From: Periweissella fabaria
GTDB lineage: Bacteria; Bacillota; Bacilli; Lactobacillales; Lactobacillaceae
NCBI RefSeq assembly: GCF_918814575.1
Contig: NZ_CAKKNS010000001.1
Location: 272,182-336,181, forward strand
Length of the DNA: 64,000 nucleotides
Reading direction: 5' to 3'
Translations under genes and position numbers: made by a program
Notes under the pieces: generated by a model
The model's database searches: none
What the model saw: only the letters and a program-made list of their open reading frames with translations
Told to the model about the DNA's origin: nothing
In this document: positions 50,401-59,355 of the stretch, one piece after another
Position numbering within the stretch: position 1 is the first letter of the stretch
Layout: each line of letters opens with the position of its first letter

Positions 50401-51309
50401 ATGGCAATTGAAATACAACATTTAACTAAGCAATTTGGCACTAAGACAGCCGTTGATAACCTATCATTAACGCTTAACGATGGGCAAATTTTAGGGTTAA
50501 TTGGTCAAAATGGGGCGGGAAAAACAACAACCTTTCGAATGCTACTAGATTTTATTAAACCGGATAATGGTAAGATTCTTTTTGATGGTCAGTCAATTAC
50601 ACCAGCCATTCGGCAAAAAATTGGCTTTTTACCTGAGGAACGTGGGTTATATCAAAAATGGACTGTTGAACAACAAATGCAGTATTTTGGTGAATTACAT
50701 GGGATGAAAAAGGCCACAGTTAAAAGTGAATTAAAACGTTGGCTAGAGCGTTTGGAAGTTGTTGGTAAACCAACTGATAAAGTCCAAACGCTCTCAAAAG
50801 GGAACGCTCAGAAAGTCCAATTAATTGCAACGCTCATCTTTGAGCCACAATTACTCATTTTAGATGAACCATTTACGGGCCTAGATCCAGTAAATACGTC
50901 CTTAATGATGCGCGAAATTAAATTACTACGTGATGCTGGAGCACGCATCATTTTCAGTGCCCATAATATGGCTAGTGTGGAAGAACTTTCCGACCATTTA
51001 TTAATGCTCAAGCAAGGAAAGACCGTGTTAGCTGGTGAAACAAATGCGATTCGTGAAAGTTTTGGGCGGACGCGTGTTTACTTGGAATCAGATGTTAGTG
51101 ATGCTGACTTATTACAAATTGACGGCGTTGAAGCGATTAGTCAGGCCAATCTTGGGCGGGTCTTAAAGTTACGCGATGAAGCGGCGGGCCATGCTGTTTT
51201 TGAACGAGTGACAACCGTAAACAATTATGTGCCAGCATTTATGCAAACCCCACCATCATTAGATGAAATTTTCCGCACAGAAGTTGCGGCTACGGAGGTG
51301 GAACTATGA
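50401..51309 (+). CDS. ABC transporter ATPase (NatA-like)
   Basis: A 302-residue ATPase: Walker A GQNGAGKTTTFR near residue 37, signature LSKGNAQKVQ near 136, Walker B LLILDEPFTGLDP near 155, H-loop SAHNM. After about residue 220 a C-terminal domain follows, like that of Na+ or drug export ATPases of the NatA/YhaQ type. AGAGGGGG precedes the start. Coupled by ATGA overlap with the permease gene. Confidence 0.88.
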   Translation: MAIEIQHLTKQFGTKTAVDNLSLTLNDGQILGLIGQNGAGKTTTFRMLLDFIKPDNGKILFDGQSITPAIRQKIGFLPEERGLYQKWTVEQQMQYFGELHGMKKATVKSELKRWLERLEVVGKPTDKVQTLSKGNAQKVQLIATLIFEPQLLILDEPFTGLDPVNTSLMMREIKLLRDAGARIIFSAHNMASVEELSDHLLMLKQGKTVLAGETNAIRESFGRTRVYLESDVSDADLLQIDGVEAISQANLGRVLKLRDEAAGHAVFERVTTVNNYVPAFMQTPPSLDEIFRTEVAATEVEL

Positions 51310-52532
51310 AAAGACCATGGTTAATCGTTGCTAAACAAACATATCGGATTCGGATTAAGTCATTAAGTTACTGGATGTTAGTATTATCACCGTTGTTATT
51401 AGCCGCTTTTTCAATTGGCATAGGTATCTTTTTTTCAAGTGCTAGTTCTAGTCAAGATAAAGCAACCTTAGCAATTGTGCAACAACCACAATTAACGCAA
51501 ACACTCAAGCAATCAAAAGCACTTGATGTCAAATTAACAGATGTCACAACTGTTGCAACCGCCAAAAAACAGCTCAAGCAGGCCGATATTGATGGCTACC
51601 TCGTTAAAAATAATACGGATTACCAATTGGTAACTTCTGCAACTGGCAGCAGTACAATTAATCAAGCAACGCTAACGACGGTTTTAACACAATTCAAAAT
51701 GGCAGCTACGGCACAATCACTCAATATTTCTGCTGATAAATTACAAGCGTTAACCGCCCCCGTCAATCTTAAAGTCCAACAGATGAATCATGAAAATAAA
51801 ACGACTAAAGGCGGTAATAGCCAGGCTAATTCAACCCTTAGTATCAGTATTGGTGTCTTATTTTTCATTATCTTATTGTTTTATGTTCAAATCATCGCCC
51901 AAGAAATTGCTAATGAAAAGTCATCACGTATCATGGAAATTTTGTTAGCAGCGACTAGTGCAGCTAGTCAATTCTACGGTAAAATTGCGGGTGTCTTTGC
52001 TTTAGCCTTAACGCAAATGCTACTTTATGTAGTTGTCGGTGGTGCTGCGATTAACATCTTTAGTGATAATCGTATTTTAAAAAGTGCCAAAGCAATCTTT
52101 AGTAACATTAGTTGGCAGTTTGCTGCCGTTACGATTGTCATGCTATTACTTGCTATCGTGATGTACTTAACTTTAGCAGCGATTATCGCTTCGCTAGTAA
52201 ACGACCAAAGCCAAGTACAACAGGCAGTCCAACCAGTTAGTTACCTTACAATGATTGGTTATGTCTTATCATTTATTGTTACGAGTGCACCACATAATAT
52301 GATTATTAACATTGCTTCTTATATCCCATTCATCTCGCAAACTTTAATCCCAAGTCGCTTAGCGCTCAATTTTGTGAGTTATCCGCAAGCGTTTATCGCC
52401 ATTATCTTACAGGTAATCGTGGTTATTTTGATATTGATGTTTGGGTTAAAAATCTATCAACGCAATGTTTTGGAATATTCCGATGAAAGTATTTACAAGC
52501 AATTGCGCCAACTAATGCATCGCAAATCATGA
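51306..52532 (+). CDS. ABC transporter permease (NatB-like)
   Basis: A 408-residue ABC-2 type permease: one N-terminal membrane helix (about 22-44), a large extracytoplasmic part to about residue 175, then five or more helices, with the typical EIANEKSSRIMEILLAAT cytoplasmic segment near 205. It pairs with the preceding ATPase. Related pairs export sodium or are induced by cell-envelope stress; the substrate is not readable here. Confidence 0.85.
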   Translation: MKRPWLIVAKQTYRIRIKSLSYWMLVLSPLLLAAFSIGIGIFFSSASSSQDKATLAIVQQPQLTQTLKQSKALDVKLTDVTTVATAKKQLKQADIDGYLVKNNTDYQLVTSATGSSTINQATLTTVLTQFKMAATAQSLNISADKLQALTAPVNLKVQQMNHENKTTKGGNSQANSTLSISIGVLFFIILLFYVQIIAQEIANEKSSRIMEILLAATSAASQFYGKIAGVFALALTQMLLYVVVGGAAINIFSDNRILKSAKAIFSNISWQFAAVTIVMLLLAIVMYLTLAAIIASLVNDQSQVQQAVQPVSYLTMIGYVLSFIVTSAPHNMIINIASYIPFISQTLIPSRLALNFVSYPQAFIAIILQVIVVILILMFGLKIYQRNVLEYSDESIYKQLRQLMHRKS

Positions 52533-52539
52533 AATAACT

Positions 52540-52570
52540 AAAAAGAACTTCTAAGTAGAAGTTCTTTTTT
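52540..52570 (+). terminator. Intrinsic terminator of the ABC operon
   Basis: AAAAAGAACTTCT and AGAAGTTCTTTTT with a 4-base loop. Confidence 0.85.
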
Positions 52571-52660
52571 ATTAGTTAAGACTCCTTTTTAGCGCTTACA
52601 ATCCGACTAAGGAAGGTGATAATTGAATTAAACAACATTTGAAAGTGAGGGCCGTTTATC

Positions 52661-52960
52661 TTGGAAATCTTTGGCTGTAATCTTGATGCGGATGGGAGAT
52701 GTGAACATTACCATTTACCGACTGATATTGCCGCCTTGAAATGTGCTAAATGCCAACAATTTTTTGCCTGCTATACTTGTCATGATCAACTACGGGACCA
52801 TACATTTGTTGCGAGTTCTAAAACGGACTTAGCGGTAATGTGTGGTGTATGCAAAACGCTCATGAATTTTACTAGTTATACGCGTGGAAATTGTCCTAAA
52901 TGTCAGCATCCTTTTAATCCTAAATGTCGGCTCCATTATGATACCTATTTTAGTGATTAA
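52661..52960 (+). CDS. CHY-type zinc finger protein
   Basis: A 99-residue protein with start codon TTG after a GTGAGGG site. It has ten Cys and several His in zinc-binding pairs: GRCEHYH, LKCAKCQQFFACYTCHDQL, VMCGVCKTLM and GNCPKCQHPFNPKC. The pattern is that of the CHY zinc finger (C-x-H-Y and CxxC knuckles) also found in eukaryotic RCHY1. Its bacterial role is unknown; it might act in redox or zinc handling. Confidence 0.85.
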   Translation: MEIFGCNLDADGRCEHYHLPTDIAALKCAKCQQFFACYTCHDQLRDHTFVASSKTDLAVMCGVCKTLMNFTSYTRGNCPKCQHPFNPKCRLHYDTYFSD

Positions 52961-53098
52961 TGTTAGTTACTACTTTATTAAACTACTTAATTTTAATTAA
53001 AGCAGCTTGAGTATCGGGGGTCGTTGAGCTAAAGTATTTATTCAGGCACGCGATTGTGCTAATTTTTAGAAGGATTTGCCAACGGGCAAGCGGATTAA

Positions 53099-53455
53099 AT
53101 GGAACTACTTATTATCATTATTGCTATCATTGGTGTAGCGATGTGGTTTTCAAATCGCAATGGCGAAACAATGTGGGGTGGCACTCCAATGTTGGGGTGT
53201 GGTGTCATGGGATGTTTAATTCCTATTATTGGAATTGTACTTATTTTGGGACTGGTGCATAGTATTTTTGGTTTCCACCATTATTATGGTGGTTATGGCT
53301 ATCACAGTTTCTTTTCACCATTTGGCTTCCATCCATTCTTCCACCTACCATTTTTTCACCATTCGTATTATGAACCAACTTACCATTATGGGTATCACTC
53401 ATACTATCACGCACCAATTGTGCATGAATATCATATTTATCACCACCATGTCTAA
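53099..53455 (+). CDS. Membrane protein with a His/Tyr/Phe-rich tail
   Basis: A 118-residue protein with two hydrophobic helices (about 2-18 and 33-55) and then some 60 residues made mainly of His, Tyr, Phe, Gly and Pro, for example HHYYGGYGYHSFF and YHIYHHHV at the end. About 20 His suggest metal binding; the low-complexity tail resembles no family I know. The ribosome binding site is weak. It follows the CHY zinc finger gene by 138 bases and is closed by a terminator. Confidence 0.6.
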   Translation: MELLIIIIAIIGVAMWFSNRNGETMWGGTPMLGCGVMGCLIPIIGIVLILGLVHSIFGFHHYYGGYGYHSFFSPFGFHPFFHLPFFHHSYYEPTYHYGYHSYYHAPIVHEYHIYHHHV

Positions 53456-53462
53456 ACTATTC

Positions 53463-53498
53463 AAAAAGCTAGCAAAATCAATTTTGCTGGCTTTTTTG
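53463..53498 (+). terminator. Intrinsic terminator
   Basis: AAAAAGCTAGCAAAAT pairs with ATTTTGCTGGCTTTTT (one wobble), T-run follows. Confidence 0.75.
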
Positions 53499-53614
53499 TT
53501 AGCTGTTTTAATATGACAGCATTATTAATTATAAACTTACAACCATTATTTCCCGCATAAAACGACTATAATAAAGAGCATAATTTAGTATGTAATTATA
53601 AAAGGGGGACGGTC

Positions 53615-55204
53615 ATGACACAACGTGAGACGGAACAACAACTTGAGCAATTGGGCGCTTTTGAAATCAGTGATGAGATGCTAACATTAGCCCGCCATAA
53701 TGCAAAAAGTAACGTGTTTTTAAATGCAGGCCGGGGGAATCCGAATTGGATTAATAAACAGGCGCGATTAGCATTTAATCGGTTAGTTGAATTTGGGATT
53801 AGTGAGTCAAATCGGACTATCAATGATGGCAATTTAGGTGGCTATACAATTAAAGATGGGATTTATGACCATTTAATTAGCTTTTTGCAACCTACAAATA
53901 ACGCTACTGATGCCTTTATCAGCCAGGCGCTTCAATATACAAATACCCATTTAAAACTCAATTTAGATGACGTTGTGCATGAACTTACGGATGGGGTGCT
54001 TGGTAATAATTACCCGGTTCCAAGTCGGGTATTGTATAATACAGAAAGGATTATTAGTAGTTATTTAACGAAAACGCTTTTTCATGGGGTTGATTTAAGT
54101 ACACCCACCCAAATTTTTCCAACTGAAGGGGGGACGGCTGCAATTGTGTATCTTTTTAATTCGTTACGGGAAAATCATTTATTGGAACCGGGTGATAAGA
54201 TTGCAATTAACACTCCAATTTTTACGCCGTATTTACAGATTCCGACACTAAATGATTATGAGCTACAAGAAATTGATTTACGCTCAACAGAAGAGAATAA
54301 CTGGGAAATAAAAGTAAGTGAAATTGAAAAATTAAAGGATAAAACGATTAAAGCGTTATTTTTAGTTAATCCATCAAATCCAGGTGCTATGGCTTTTGAT
54401 CACGCTGCTTTGGTAGCAATTCAAAAAATGGTTACGGCTAATCCAAATTTAATTATTATTACCGATGATGTCTATGGAACGTTTGTTGATGATTTTCAAT
54501 CGGTATACGCCATTGCGCCACATAATACATTATTAGTTTATTCATACTCAAAATTATTTGGGGCAACTGGTTGGCGCTTAGGACTGATTGCGGCCCATCG
54601 CGATAATGTCTTTGATCGTTTGATTCAACAGTTACCAAGTAAAACCCAAGCGCTATTGAATCACCGTTACGCAATTAATGTCGTCAATCCCAGTCAAATG
54701 CCGTTCATTGAACGCCTTGTTGCCGACAGCCGTTCAGTAGGGCTATATCACACCGCTGGTTTATCCACGCCACAACAAATCATGGAGGTGTTATTTTCAC
54801 TGACGTATTTAATACATGACGGTCAAACAGATCCATATATCGAGACGGCCAAACAAATTGTCCACCGTCGGTATCATTTGCTGTATCAAAATTTAGGGTT
54901 ACCGGAAAATATTAGTCGCCAAAATTCAAAATATTATGCTTTGATTGATATTTATCAATTAGCCGAGTTACGTTATGATGCGGCCTTTCGTGATTACTTA
55001 GCAGAAAACTTTGAACAAGTTGACTTCCTATATAATTTGTCACAAAAAAACGGAGTCGTATTAATGGATGGAGTTGGCTTTGGGGCTGAGGCAGGAATTT
55101 TACGTATCTCACAAGCTAATTTACCAGATGAGGATTATGGCTTAATTGCTCAACAAATACTAGAATTACTCGCTGAATACCATACGCATTTTAAGTGCCG
55201 TTAA
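53615..55204 (+). CDS. aspD: Aspartate 4-decarboxylase / aspartate aminotransferase, copy 1
   Basis: A PLP enzyme of 529 residues, the special length of bifunctional aspartate beta-decarboxylases. NAGRGNPNWINKQARLAF near residue 35, FPTEGGTAAIVYLFNSL near 170, FLVNPSNPGAMAF, IITDDVYGTFVDDF, and VYSYSKLFGATGWRLG with the Schiff-base Lys near 315. The enzyme turns L-aspartate into L-alanine and CO2. Combined with an aspartate:alanine exchanger (AspT) it generates proton motive force, but no aspT is adjacent. AAGGGGG precedes the ATG; it has its own upstream region. Confidence 0.87.
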   Translation: MTQRETEQQLEQLGAFEISDEMLTLARHNAKSNVFLNAGRGNPNWINKQARLAFNRLVEFGISESNRTINDGNLGGYTIKDGIYDHLISFLQPTNNATDAFISQALQYTNTHLKLNLDDVVHELTDGVLGNNYPVPSRVLYNTERIISSYLTKTLFHGVDLSTPTQIFPTEGGTAAIVYLFNSLRENHLLEPGDKIAINTPIFTPYLQIPTLNDYELQEIDLRSTEENNWEIKVSEIEKLKDKTIKALFLVNPSNPGAMAFDHAALVAIQKMVTANPNLIIITDDVYGTFVDDFQSVYAIAPHNTLLVYSYSKLFGATGWRLGLIAAHRDNVFDRLIQQLPSKTQALLNHRYAINVVNPSQMPFIERLVADSRSVGLYHTAGLSTPQQIMEVLFSLTYLIHDGQTDPYIETAKQIVHRRYHLLYQNLGLPENISRQNSKYYALIDIYQLAELRYDAAFRDYLAENFEQVDFLYNLSQKNGVVLMDGVGFGAEAGILRISQANLPDEDYGLIAQQILELLAEYHTHFKCR

Positions 55205-55371
55205 TATGTATTTTGTATACTTTTATGTTTTGCTAATATAAGTCATAAGTAAAAGTATTAAGAATTTATTATTTCGAAGTAATTGCATACCTTTTGCGTT
55301 AAAATTGCATTTATACAAAAACTTAAATTAAATAAGTTACGGTAAAAATATTACTTCGGAGTGTGCTGCAT

Positions 55372-56970
55372 ATGAGCATTGAATCAAATCAAAAAGAAAT
55401 GGAACACCAATTAGAACATCTTGGAGCTTTTGAAATTAGTGAAGAAATGTTGAAATTGGCACAACATAATGAAAAAAATAATGTCGTAATGGATGCGGGA
55501 CGTGGTAATCCTAACTGGATTAACACTAAAGCTCGCTTGGCGTTTGCCCGGATTATTGAATTTGGGGTGGCTGAGTCACGGCGGACAATTTTAAAAGGTG
55601 ATTTAGCTGGCTATACAACCTTAACTGACATTTCAACACGATTTGCTCAGTTTCTTGATGCTGGTGATAGTACCGATAACTTTTTGCTTGAATCGCTCGA
55701 ATATGTAGCTAATCGCTTCAATATTAATCGTGATGAATTTGTCAAAGAAATGGTTGATGGGGTCATTGGGAACAATTATCCGGTTCCAAGTCGGGTCTTA
55801 AAACATTCCGAAAAAATTCTTAACGCTTATTTACAAGAAACCCTTTATAACGGTGTCGATTTAGCTGAGCAAACCCACGTATTCCCAACTGAAGGGGGCT
55901 CAGCGGCGATTGTCTACATTTTCAATTCATTGCGGGTTAATCACTTGCTTGCCCCTGGAGATAAGATTGCCGTTAGCACACCTATCTTTACGCCATATCT
56001 ACAAATCCCAGTGTTAAATGAATATGACATGGTTGAAGTAGATTTAAGTTCATCTGAAGAAGCTAACTGGGAAATTCAACCAACTGAATTAGCTAAGGTT
56101 AGCGACCCGGACATCAAAGCATTATTCTTAGTTAATCCATCAAATCCTGGCGCAATGGCACTTGATGAACGTGCATTAGCGCAAATTAAGCAGTTAGTGG
56201 TCAATAATCCGGATCTAATTATTATCACTGACGATGTCTATGGGACCTTTGTTAACGATTTCCAAACTGTTTATTCAGTCGTACCCAACAATACATTACT
56301 GGTGTATTCATACTCAAAATTATTTGGAGCAACTGGTTGGCGAGTAGGGATGATTGCCGCGCACGAAGACAATGTTTTTGACCGCTTAATTAGTCAATTG
56401 CCAGCTGAACAACGCGCCGAACTTGACGCACGCTATGCATTAAACGTCTTCGCACCAGCTAAGATGCAATTTATTGATCGGATTGTCGCTGACAGTCGTG
56501 CCGTTGGGTTGTATCATACAGCCGGTCTTTCAACACCACAGCAATTAATGGAAGTTTTATTCTCATTAAACTTCTTACTTGAAGCTAACAATGGTGATTA
56601 TTATGTTGAAGCGTCTAAAGCGATTGTGGCCAAACGATATGCGGCCTTATTTGATAGCTTAGAAATTCCTGCTAATATTAGTCCATATAATTCTAAATAT
56701 TATGCTTTAATCGATGTTTATCAATTAGCTGAAAAACGATATGACGTAGGTTTCCGTGATTACTTAATGGCCAACTTTGAACAACTTGATTTTCTCTACA
56801 AGCTTTCTGAAAAAAGTGGGGTTGTAGTAATGGATGGTGCTGGTTTTGGAACTTCAGAAGGGGTTATCCGTGTTTCGGAAGCTAACTTACCAGATGAAGC
56901 ATATAGCCAAGTTGCCATCGCCATTTTGGAATTACTTGCTGATTACAATAACGAATATCTGAATGCTTAA
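55372..56970 (+). CDS. aspD: Aspartate 4-decarboxylase / aspartate aminotransferase, copy 2
   Basis: A 532-residue paralogue of the preceding gene with the same motifs (DAGRGNPNWINTKARLAF, FPTEGGSAAIVYIFNSL, VYSYSKLFGATGWRVG) and clear sequence identity over the whole length. The ATG at 55372 is preferred; a GTG at 55363 is in frame but lies too near the CGGAG site. A 167-base AT-rich gap separates the copies, so each may have its own promoter. Two copies suggest either dosage or different regulation; neither is visibly broken. Confidence 0.87.
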   Translation: MSIESNQKEMEHQLEHLGAFEISEEMLKLAQHNEKNNVVMDAGRGNPNWINTKARLAFARIIEFGVAESRRTILKGDLAGYTTLTDISTRFAQFLDAGDSTDNFLLESLEYVANRFNINRDEFVKEMVDGVIGNNYPVPSRVLKHSEKILNAYLQETLYNGVDLAEQTHVFPTEGGSAAIVYIFNSLRVNHLLAPGDKIAVSTPIFTPYLQIPVLNEYDMVEVDLSSSEEANWEIQPTELAKVSDPDIKALFLVNPSNPGAMALDERALAQIKQLVVNNPDLIIITDDVYGTFVNDFQTVYSVVPNNTLLVYSYSKLFGATGWRVGMIAAHEDNVFDRLISQLPAEQRAELDARYALNVFAPAKMQFIDRIVADSRAVGLYHTAGLSTPQQLMEVLFSLNFLLEANNGDYYVEASKAIVAKRYAALFDSLEIPANISPYNSKYYALIDVYQLAEKRYDVGFRDYLMANFEQLDFLYKLSEKSGVVVMDGAGFGTSEGVIRVSEANLPDEAYSQVAIAILELLADYNNEYLNA

Positions 56971-57020
56971 AGGTTAGGCGTCAGTTACTGCTAAACCTGA
57001 ATATATTTATAATATGACAA

Positions 57021-57053
57021 TAGCCTCCCTGAAGAATTTCTTCAGGGAGGCTA
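57021..57053 (+). terminator. Stem-loop between aspD copy 2 and the convergent small gene
   Basis: A perfect stem TAGCCTCCCTGAA with TTCAGGGAGGCTA, loop of seven. The T-run is weak on both strands, so termination is likely but not certain. Confidence 0.6.
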
Positions 57054-57104
57054 TTTAGTGTATTATTTGATTATGCTGACTTATGGCCTCGCTCTGTTTG
57101 TATA

Positions 57105-57371
57105 TTATACAGGGGGCCGTTGCAATTGCCGCAAGACGTTGACAAGGGTGTTGATTTCCCGCGGATAATCCGCATGGTGTTGCAACATGTACAATACAAG
57201 CATTTGATTGAGGGCTTGGATTTGAGCGGCACTTTGGCCATTTTCATTAGCCAAAATTGATTGCCGCAATTGTTCAATACGATCGTAAATCACCGGAATA
57301 TTTTTTATTTCAAGATCAGTGACAGCATGTTCTAAGACTGGAAGTAAGTGCGTATATTGATATGTTTTCAT
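57105..57371 (-). CDS. Small helical protein, unknown
   Basis: An 88-residue, mainly helical, soluble protein (MKTYQYTHLLPVLEHAV at the start). GGAGG lies 7 bases before the chosen ATG at 57371; ATG 57374 directly before it is an alternative. Size and helix content recall bacteriocin immunity proteins of the EntA type, but no motif settles it and no bacteriocin gene is near. It may share an mRNA with the Nudix and HIT genes upstream. Confidence 0.6.
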   Translation of the reverse strand: MKTYQYTHLLPVLEHAVTDLEIKNIPVIYDRIEQLRQSILANENGQSAAQIQALNQMLVLYMLQHHADYPREINTLVNVLRQLQRPPV

Positions 57372-57436
57372 CATACAACCTCCTAACATTGGCTTATCAT
57401 CACCGTAGCACAGTTAGTTTAAAAGTACAATGTTGC

Positions 57437-57889
57437 TTATGACCAACCAAGTTCATAATAGGGAATATGTTGGTCATAAAGGTCCAATGCTAATTTACGA
57501 TCATTAATTAAAGTTGTTGGTAATTGGTCCCGAGACCACCAAGATAAGCCGGCATTTTTATGTGGCTCCATCACTTGAGGGGTTCCAGTATAATTTAGCA
57601 CTTTAAAATAACCGTTGAAATAAACATTATCCGTATCTAAGTCATGCTTATGAATCATTGTCACAAATTCTAAATCATCTGGTACGACTGTGATACCTAA
57701 TTCTTCTGCTAATTCGCGACAGAGGGCTTGCGGTAATGATTCACCGGCTTCGACATGCCCAGTTGCAGCTAAATCATAGGCGCCATCTTGATATCCTGTA
57801 TTTTGGCGTTGTTGTAGTAAAATTTGTTGGCCATCTTTTGATAGAATAATCGCAAAAATGGCACTAGGGGTTTGATAACGAACTTTCAT
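57437..57889 (-). CDS. Nudix hydrolase
   Basis: A 150-residue protein with a perfect Nudix box, GHVEAGESLPQALCRELAEE followed by LGI, and LLQQRQNTGYQDGAYDLAATG before it, typical of the MutT-like/isopentenyl-diphosphate-isomerase-like subgroup acting on nucleotide derivatives. The gene is 21 bases after the HIT gene and probably co-transcribed, so both may act on nucleotide phosphates. Confidence 0.85.
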   Translation of the reverse strand: MKVRYQTPSAIFAIILSKDGQQILLQQRQNTGYQDGAYDLAATGHVEAGESLPQALCRELAEELGITVVPDDLEFVTMIHKHDLDTDNVYFNGYFKVLNYTGTPQVMEPHKNAGLSWWSRDQLPTTLINDRKLALDLYDQHIPYYELGWS

Positions 57890-57910
57890 GTTGTATGGAC
57901 TCCAATCGAT

Positions 57911-58291
57911 TTAGTTAAACTCACCGCCACCGGGAAACATCTTGCGAATACCACCAGCGGGATGCGGATCATCACCCGAGTAACGAGGGATAACGTGGAC
58001 ATGCGCATGCATCACCGTTTGGCCGGCTGCTGGTTCAATATTGACACCAATATTATAGCCATCCGGATGAAAATCATGGTCAAGTAATAACTTTGCTTCA
58101 TGCAGTAAGTTATTAACAGCGACTAATTCAGGCGTTGTTAAATCAAAGTAATTGTCCCGATGTGTTTTAGGGATAATTAATAAATGGCCAGTGCTTACGG
58201 GATAACGATCCCAAAATGCTCCGGCTAAATCATTTTCGAGGACAAAAGTAATTTGTTCACGTTGACAAAAAAGACACGTTGGTTGCTTCAT
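57911..58291 (-). CDS. HIT-family nucleotide hydrolase/transferase
   Basis: A 126-residue protein. CLFCQRE at the N-terminus is a zinc-like CxxC of bacterial HIT proteins, GHLLIIPKTHRDNYFDLT is the substrate strand and HAHVHVIPRY is the HIT triad with the catalytic His. The start at 58291 (MKQPTCLFC) is chosen over an ATG four codons earlier (58303) from family length; the ribosome binding site is poor for both. First gene of a HIT-Nudix operon behind a possible terminated leader RNA. Confidence 0.87.
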   Translation of the reverse strand: MKQPTCLFCQREQITFVLENDLAGAFWDRYPVSTGHLLIIPKTHRDNYFDLTTPELVAVNNLLHEAKLLLDHDFHPDGYNIGVNIEPAAGQTVMHAHVHVIPRYSGDDPHPAGGIRKMFPGGGEFN

Positions 58292-58383
58292 CGAATTTAC
58301 CATCCAATCAACTTCAAATTTACCGCTTGCTAGGCGGATAATAATATTATTTTAGCTGAAAATAGCTTAAGTGCAAAGAACAT

Positions 58384-58550
58384 AAAAAAGTACCGGTATT
58401 TGAACGCACCAGTACTTAGTAGCTAGCCAAATAATATTGAAAGTTAAGAAGCAACAATCCCCTGAAACTGATTCTTAACCAGCACTTGGAAAATTCCCCC
58501 GAATTTTTCTTGCACCTTTAACTAGTGCCTTAAGTCTAACACACTTTCTG
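58384..58550 (-). ncRNA. Candidate structured RNA upstream of the HIT operon
   Basis: On the minus strand three stems follow each other. First, GGCACT (58529-58524) with AGTGCT (58486-58481), enclosing AAAATTC/GAATTTT with a G-rich loop. Second, GTTAAGAA (58479-58472) with TTCTTAAC (58450-58443), loop containing CAGGGGATT. Third, a terminator AAGTACTGGT (58417-58408) with ACCGGTACTT (58397-58388) and T-run. The terminator is about 97 bases before the HIT start. It could be a riboswitch-like leader or a free small RNA. The promoter is not clear and no known family was recognised. The rest of 58292-58700 shows only AT-rich sequence and the promoter region of the FetAB-like operon. Confidence 0.5.
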
Positions 58551-58700
58551 GAAATAATACGTTATTTCACACTAATTATTTAAATTCATTCTAAATAATT
58601 TGATTTATACTAAAAAGTATCCCAAAAAGCATGTATAATAATGTAAATATTATATTATCGTACTATTAAGAAATACATTTGAGGATAAAAGGAGAACTGC

Positions 58701-59354
58701 ATGCAATTTGAGTTAAAACACGTGGGTATCATACGTGAGCAAAAACATATTCTACAAGATATTAATCTAACAATTGCTAATGGTGATTACATAACTGTTA
58801 CTGGACCATCAGGGAGTGGTAAAAGCACTTTAGTAAAAGCGTTAGCAAGTTTAATCGATCCTGATGAAGGGGTGCTTTCTTATAATGGTCAAGATATTAT
58901 GACGCTTAATCCGATTGAATATCGCCGTGAAGTCTCTTATTGTGTCCAACAACCAATCTTGTTTGGCGAAACGGTACGTGATAATTTTGCCTTTCCATAT
59001 CAGATTCGTAAACAAGCATTTGATACTGCCAAAGTTGAAGCTTACTTAGAGCAAGTTCAATTAGATGCCCATTATTTGGACCAACCAATCGCAAGCTTGT
59101 CTGGTGGTGAACGTCAACGGGTTGCTTTATTACGGAATGTCTTATTTGAACCACGGGTCTTGTTATTAGATGAAGTAACAACCGGATTAGATACTGTTAA
59201 CAAAACAATTATTCATAATTTGATTGAGCAATTTAATCGTGAACAAAAAATTACGATTGTCCAAATTACGCATGACGCTGAAGAAATTGCGATGGCTAAT
59301 CGTTTACTTAAAGTTGTTGATGGTCGGATAAGTGATGAAAGTGGGGTTATCTAA
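58701..59354 (+). CDS. ABC transporter ATPase, FetA (YbbL)-like
   Basis: A 217-residue ATPase: Walker A GPSGSGKSTLVKAL near residue 36, Q-loop CVQQPILFGETV, signature LSGGERQRVALLRN near 133, Walker B VLLLDEVTTGLD, H-loop ITHDAEE. The LDEVTTGLD form is characteristic of the FetA/YbbL group. AAAAGGAG precedes the ATG. With the next gene it forms a two-part transporter related to E. coli FetAB, implicated in iron export and peroxide tolerance. Confidence 0.85.
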   Translation: MQFELKHVGIIREQKHILQDINLTIANGDYITVTGPSGSGKSTLVKALASLIDPDEGVLSYNGQDIMTLNPIEYRREVSYCVQQPILFGETVRDNFAFPYQIRKQAFDTAKVEAYLEQVQLDAHYLDQPIASLSGGERQRVALLRNVLFEPRVLLLDEVTTGLDTVNKTIIHNLIEQFNREQKITIVQITHDAEEIAMANRLLKVVDGRISDESGVI

Positions 59355-59355
59355 A

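Noticed and set aside
57105-57371. Bacteriocin immunity protein
   Set aside because: Size and helices fit, but there is no bacteriocin precursor, transporter or double-glycine leader nearby and no diagnostic motif.
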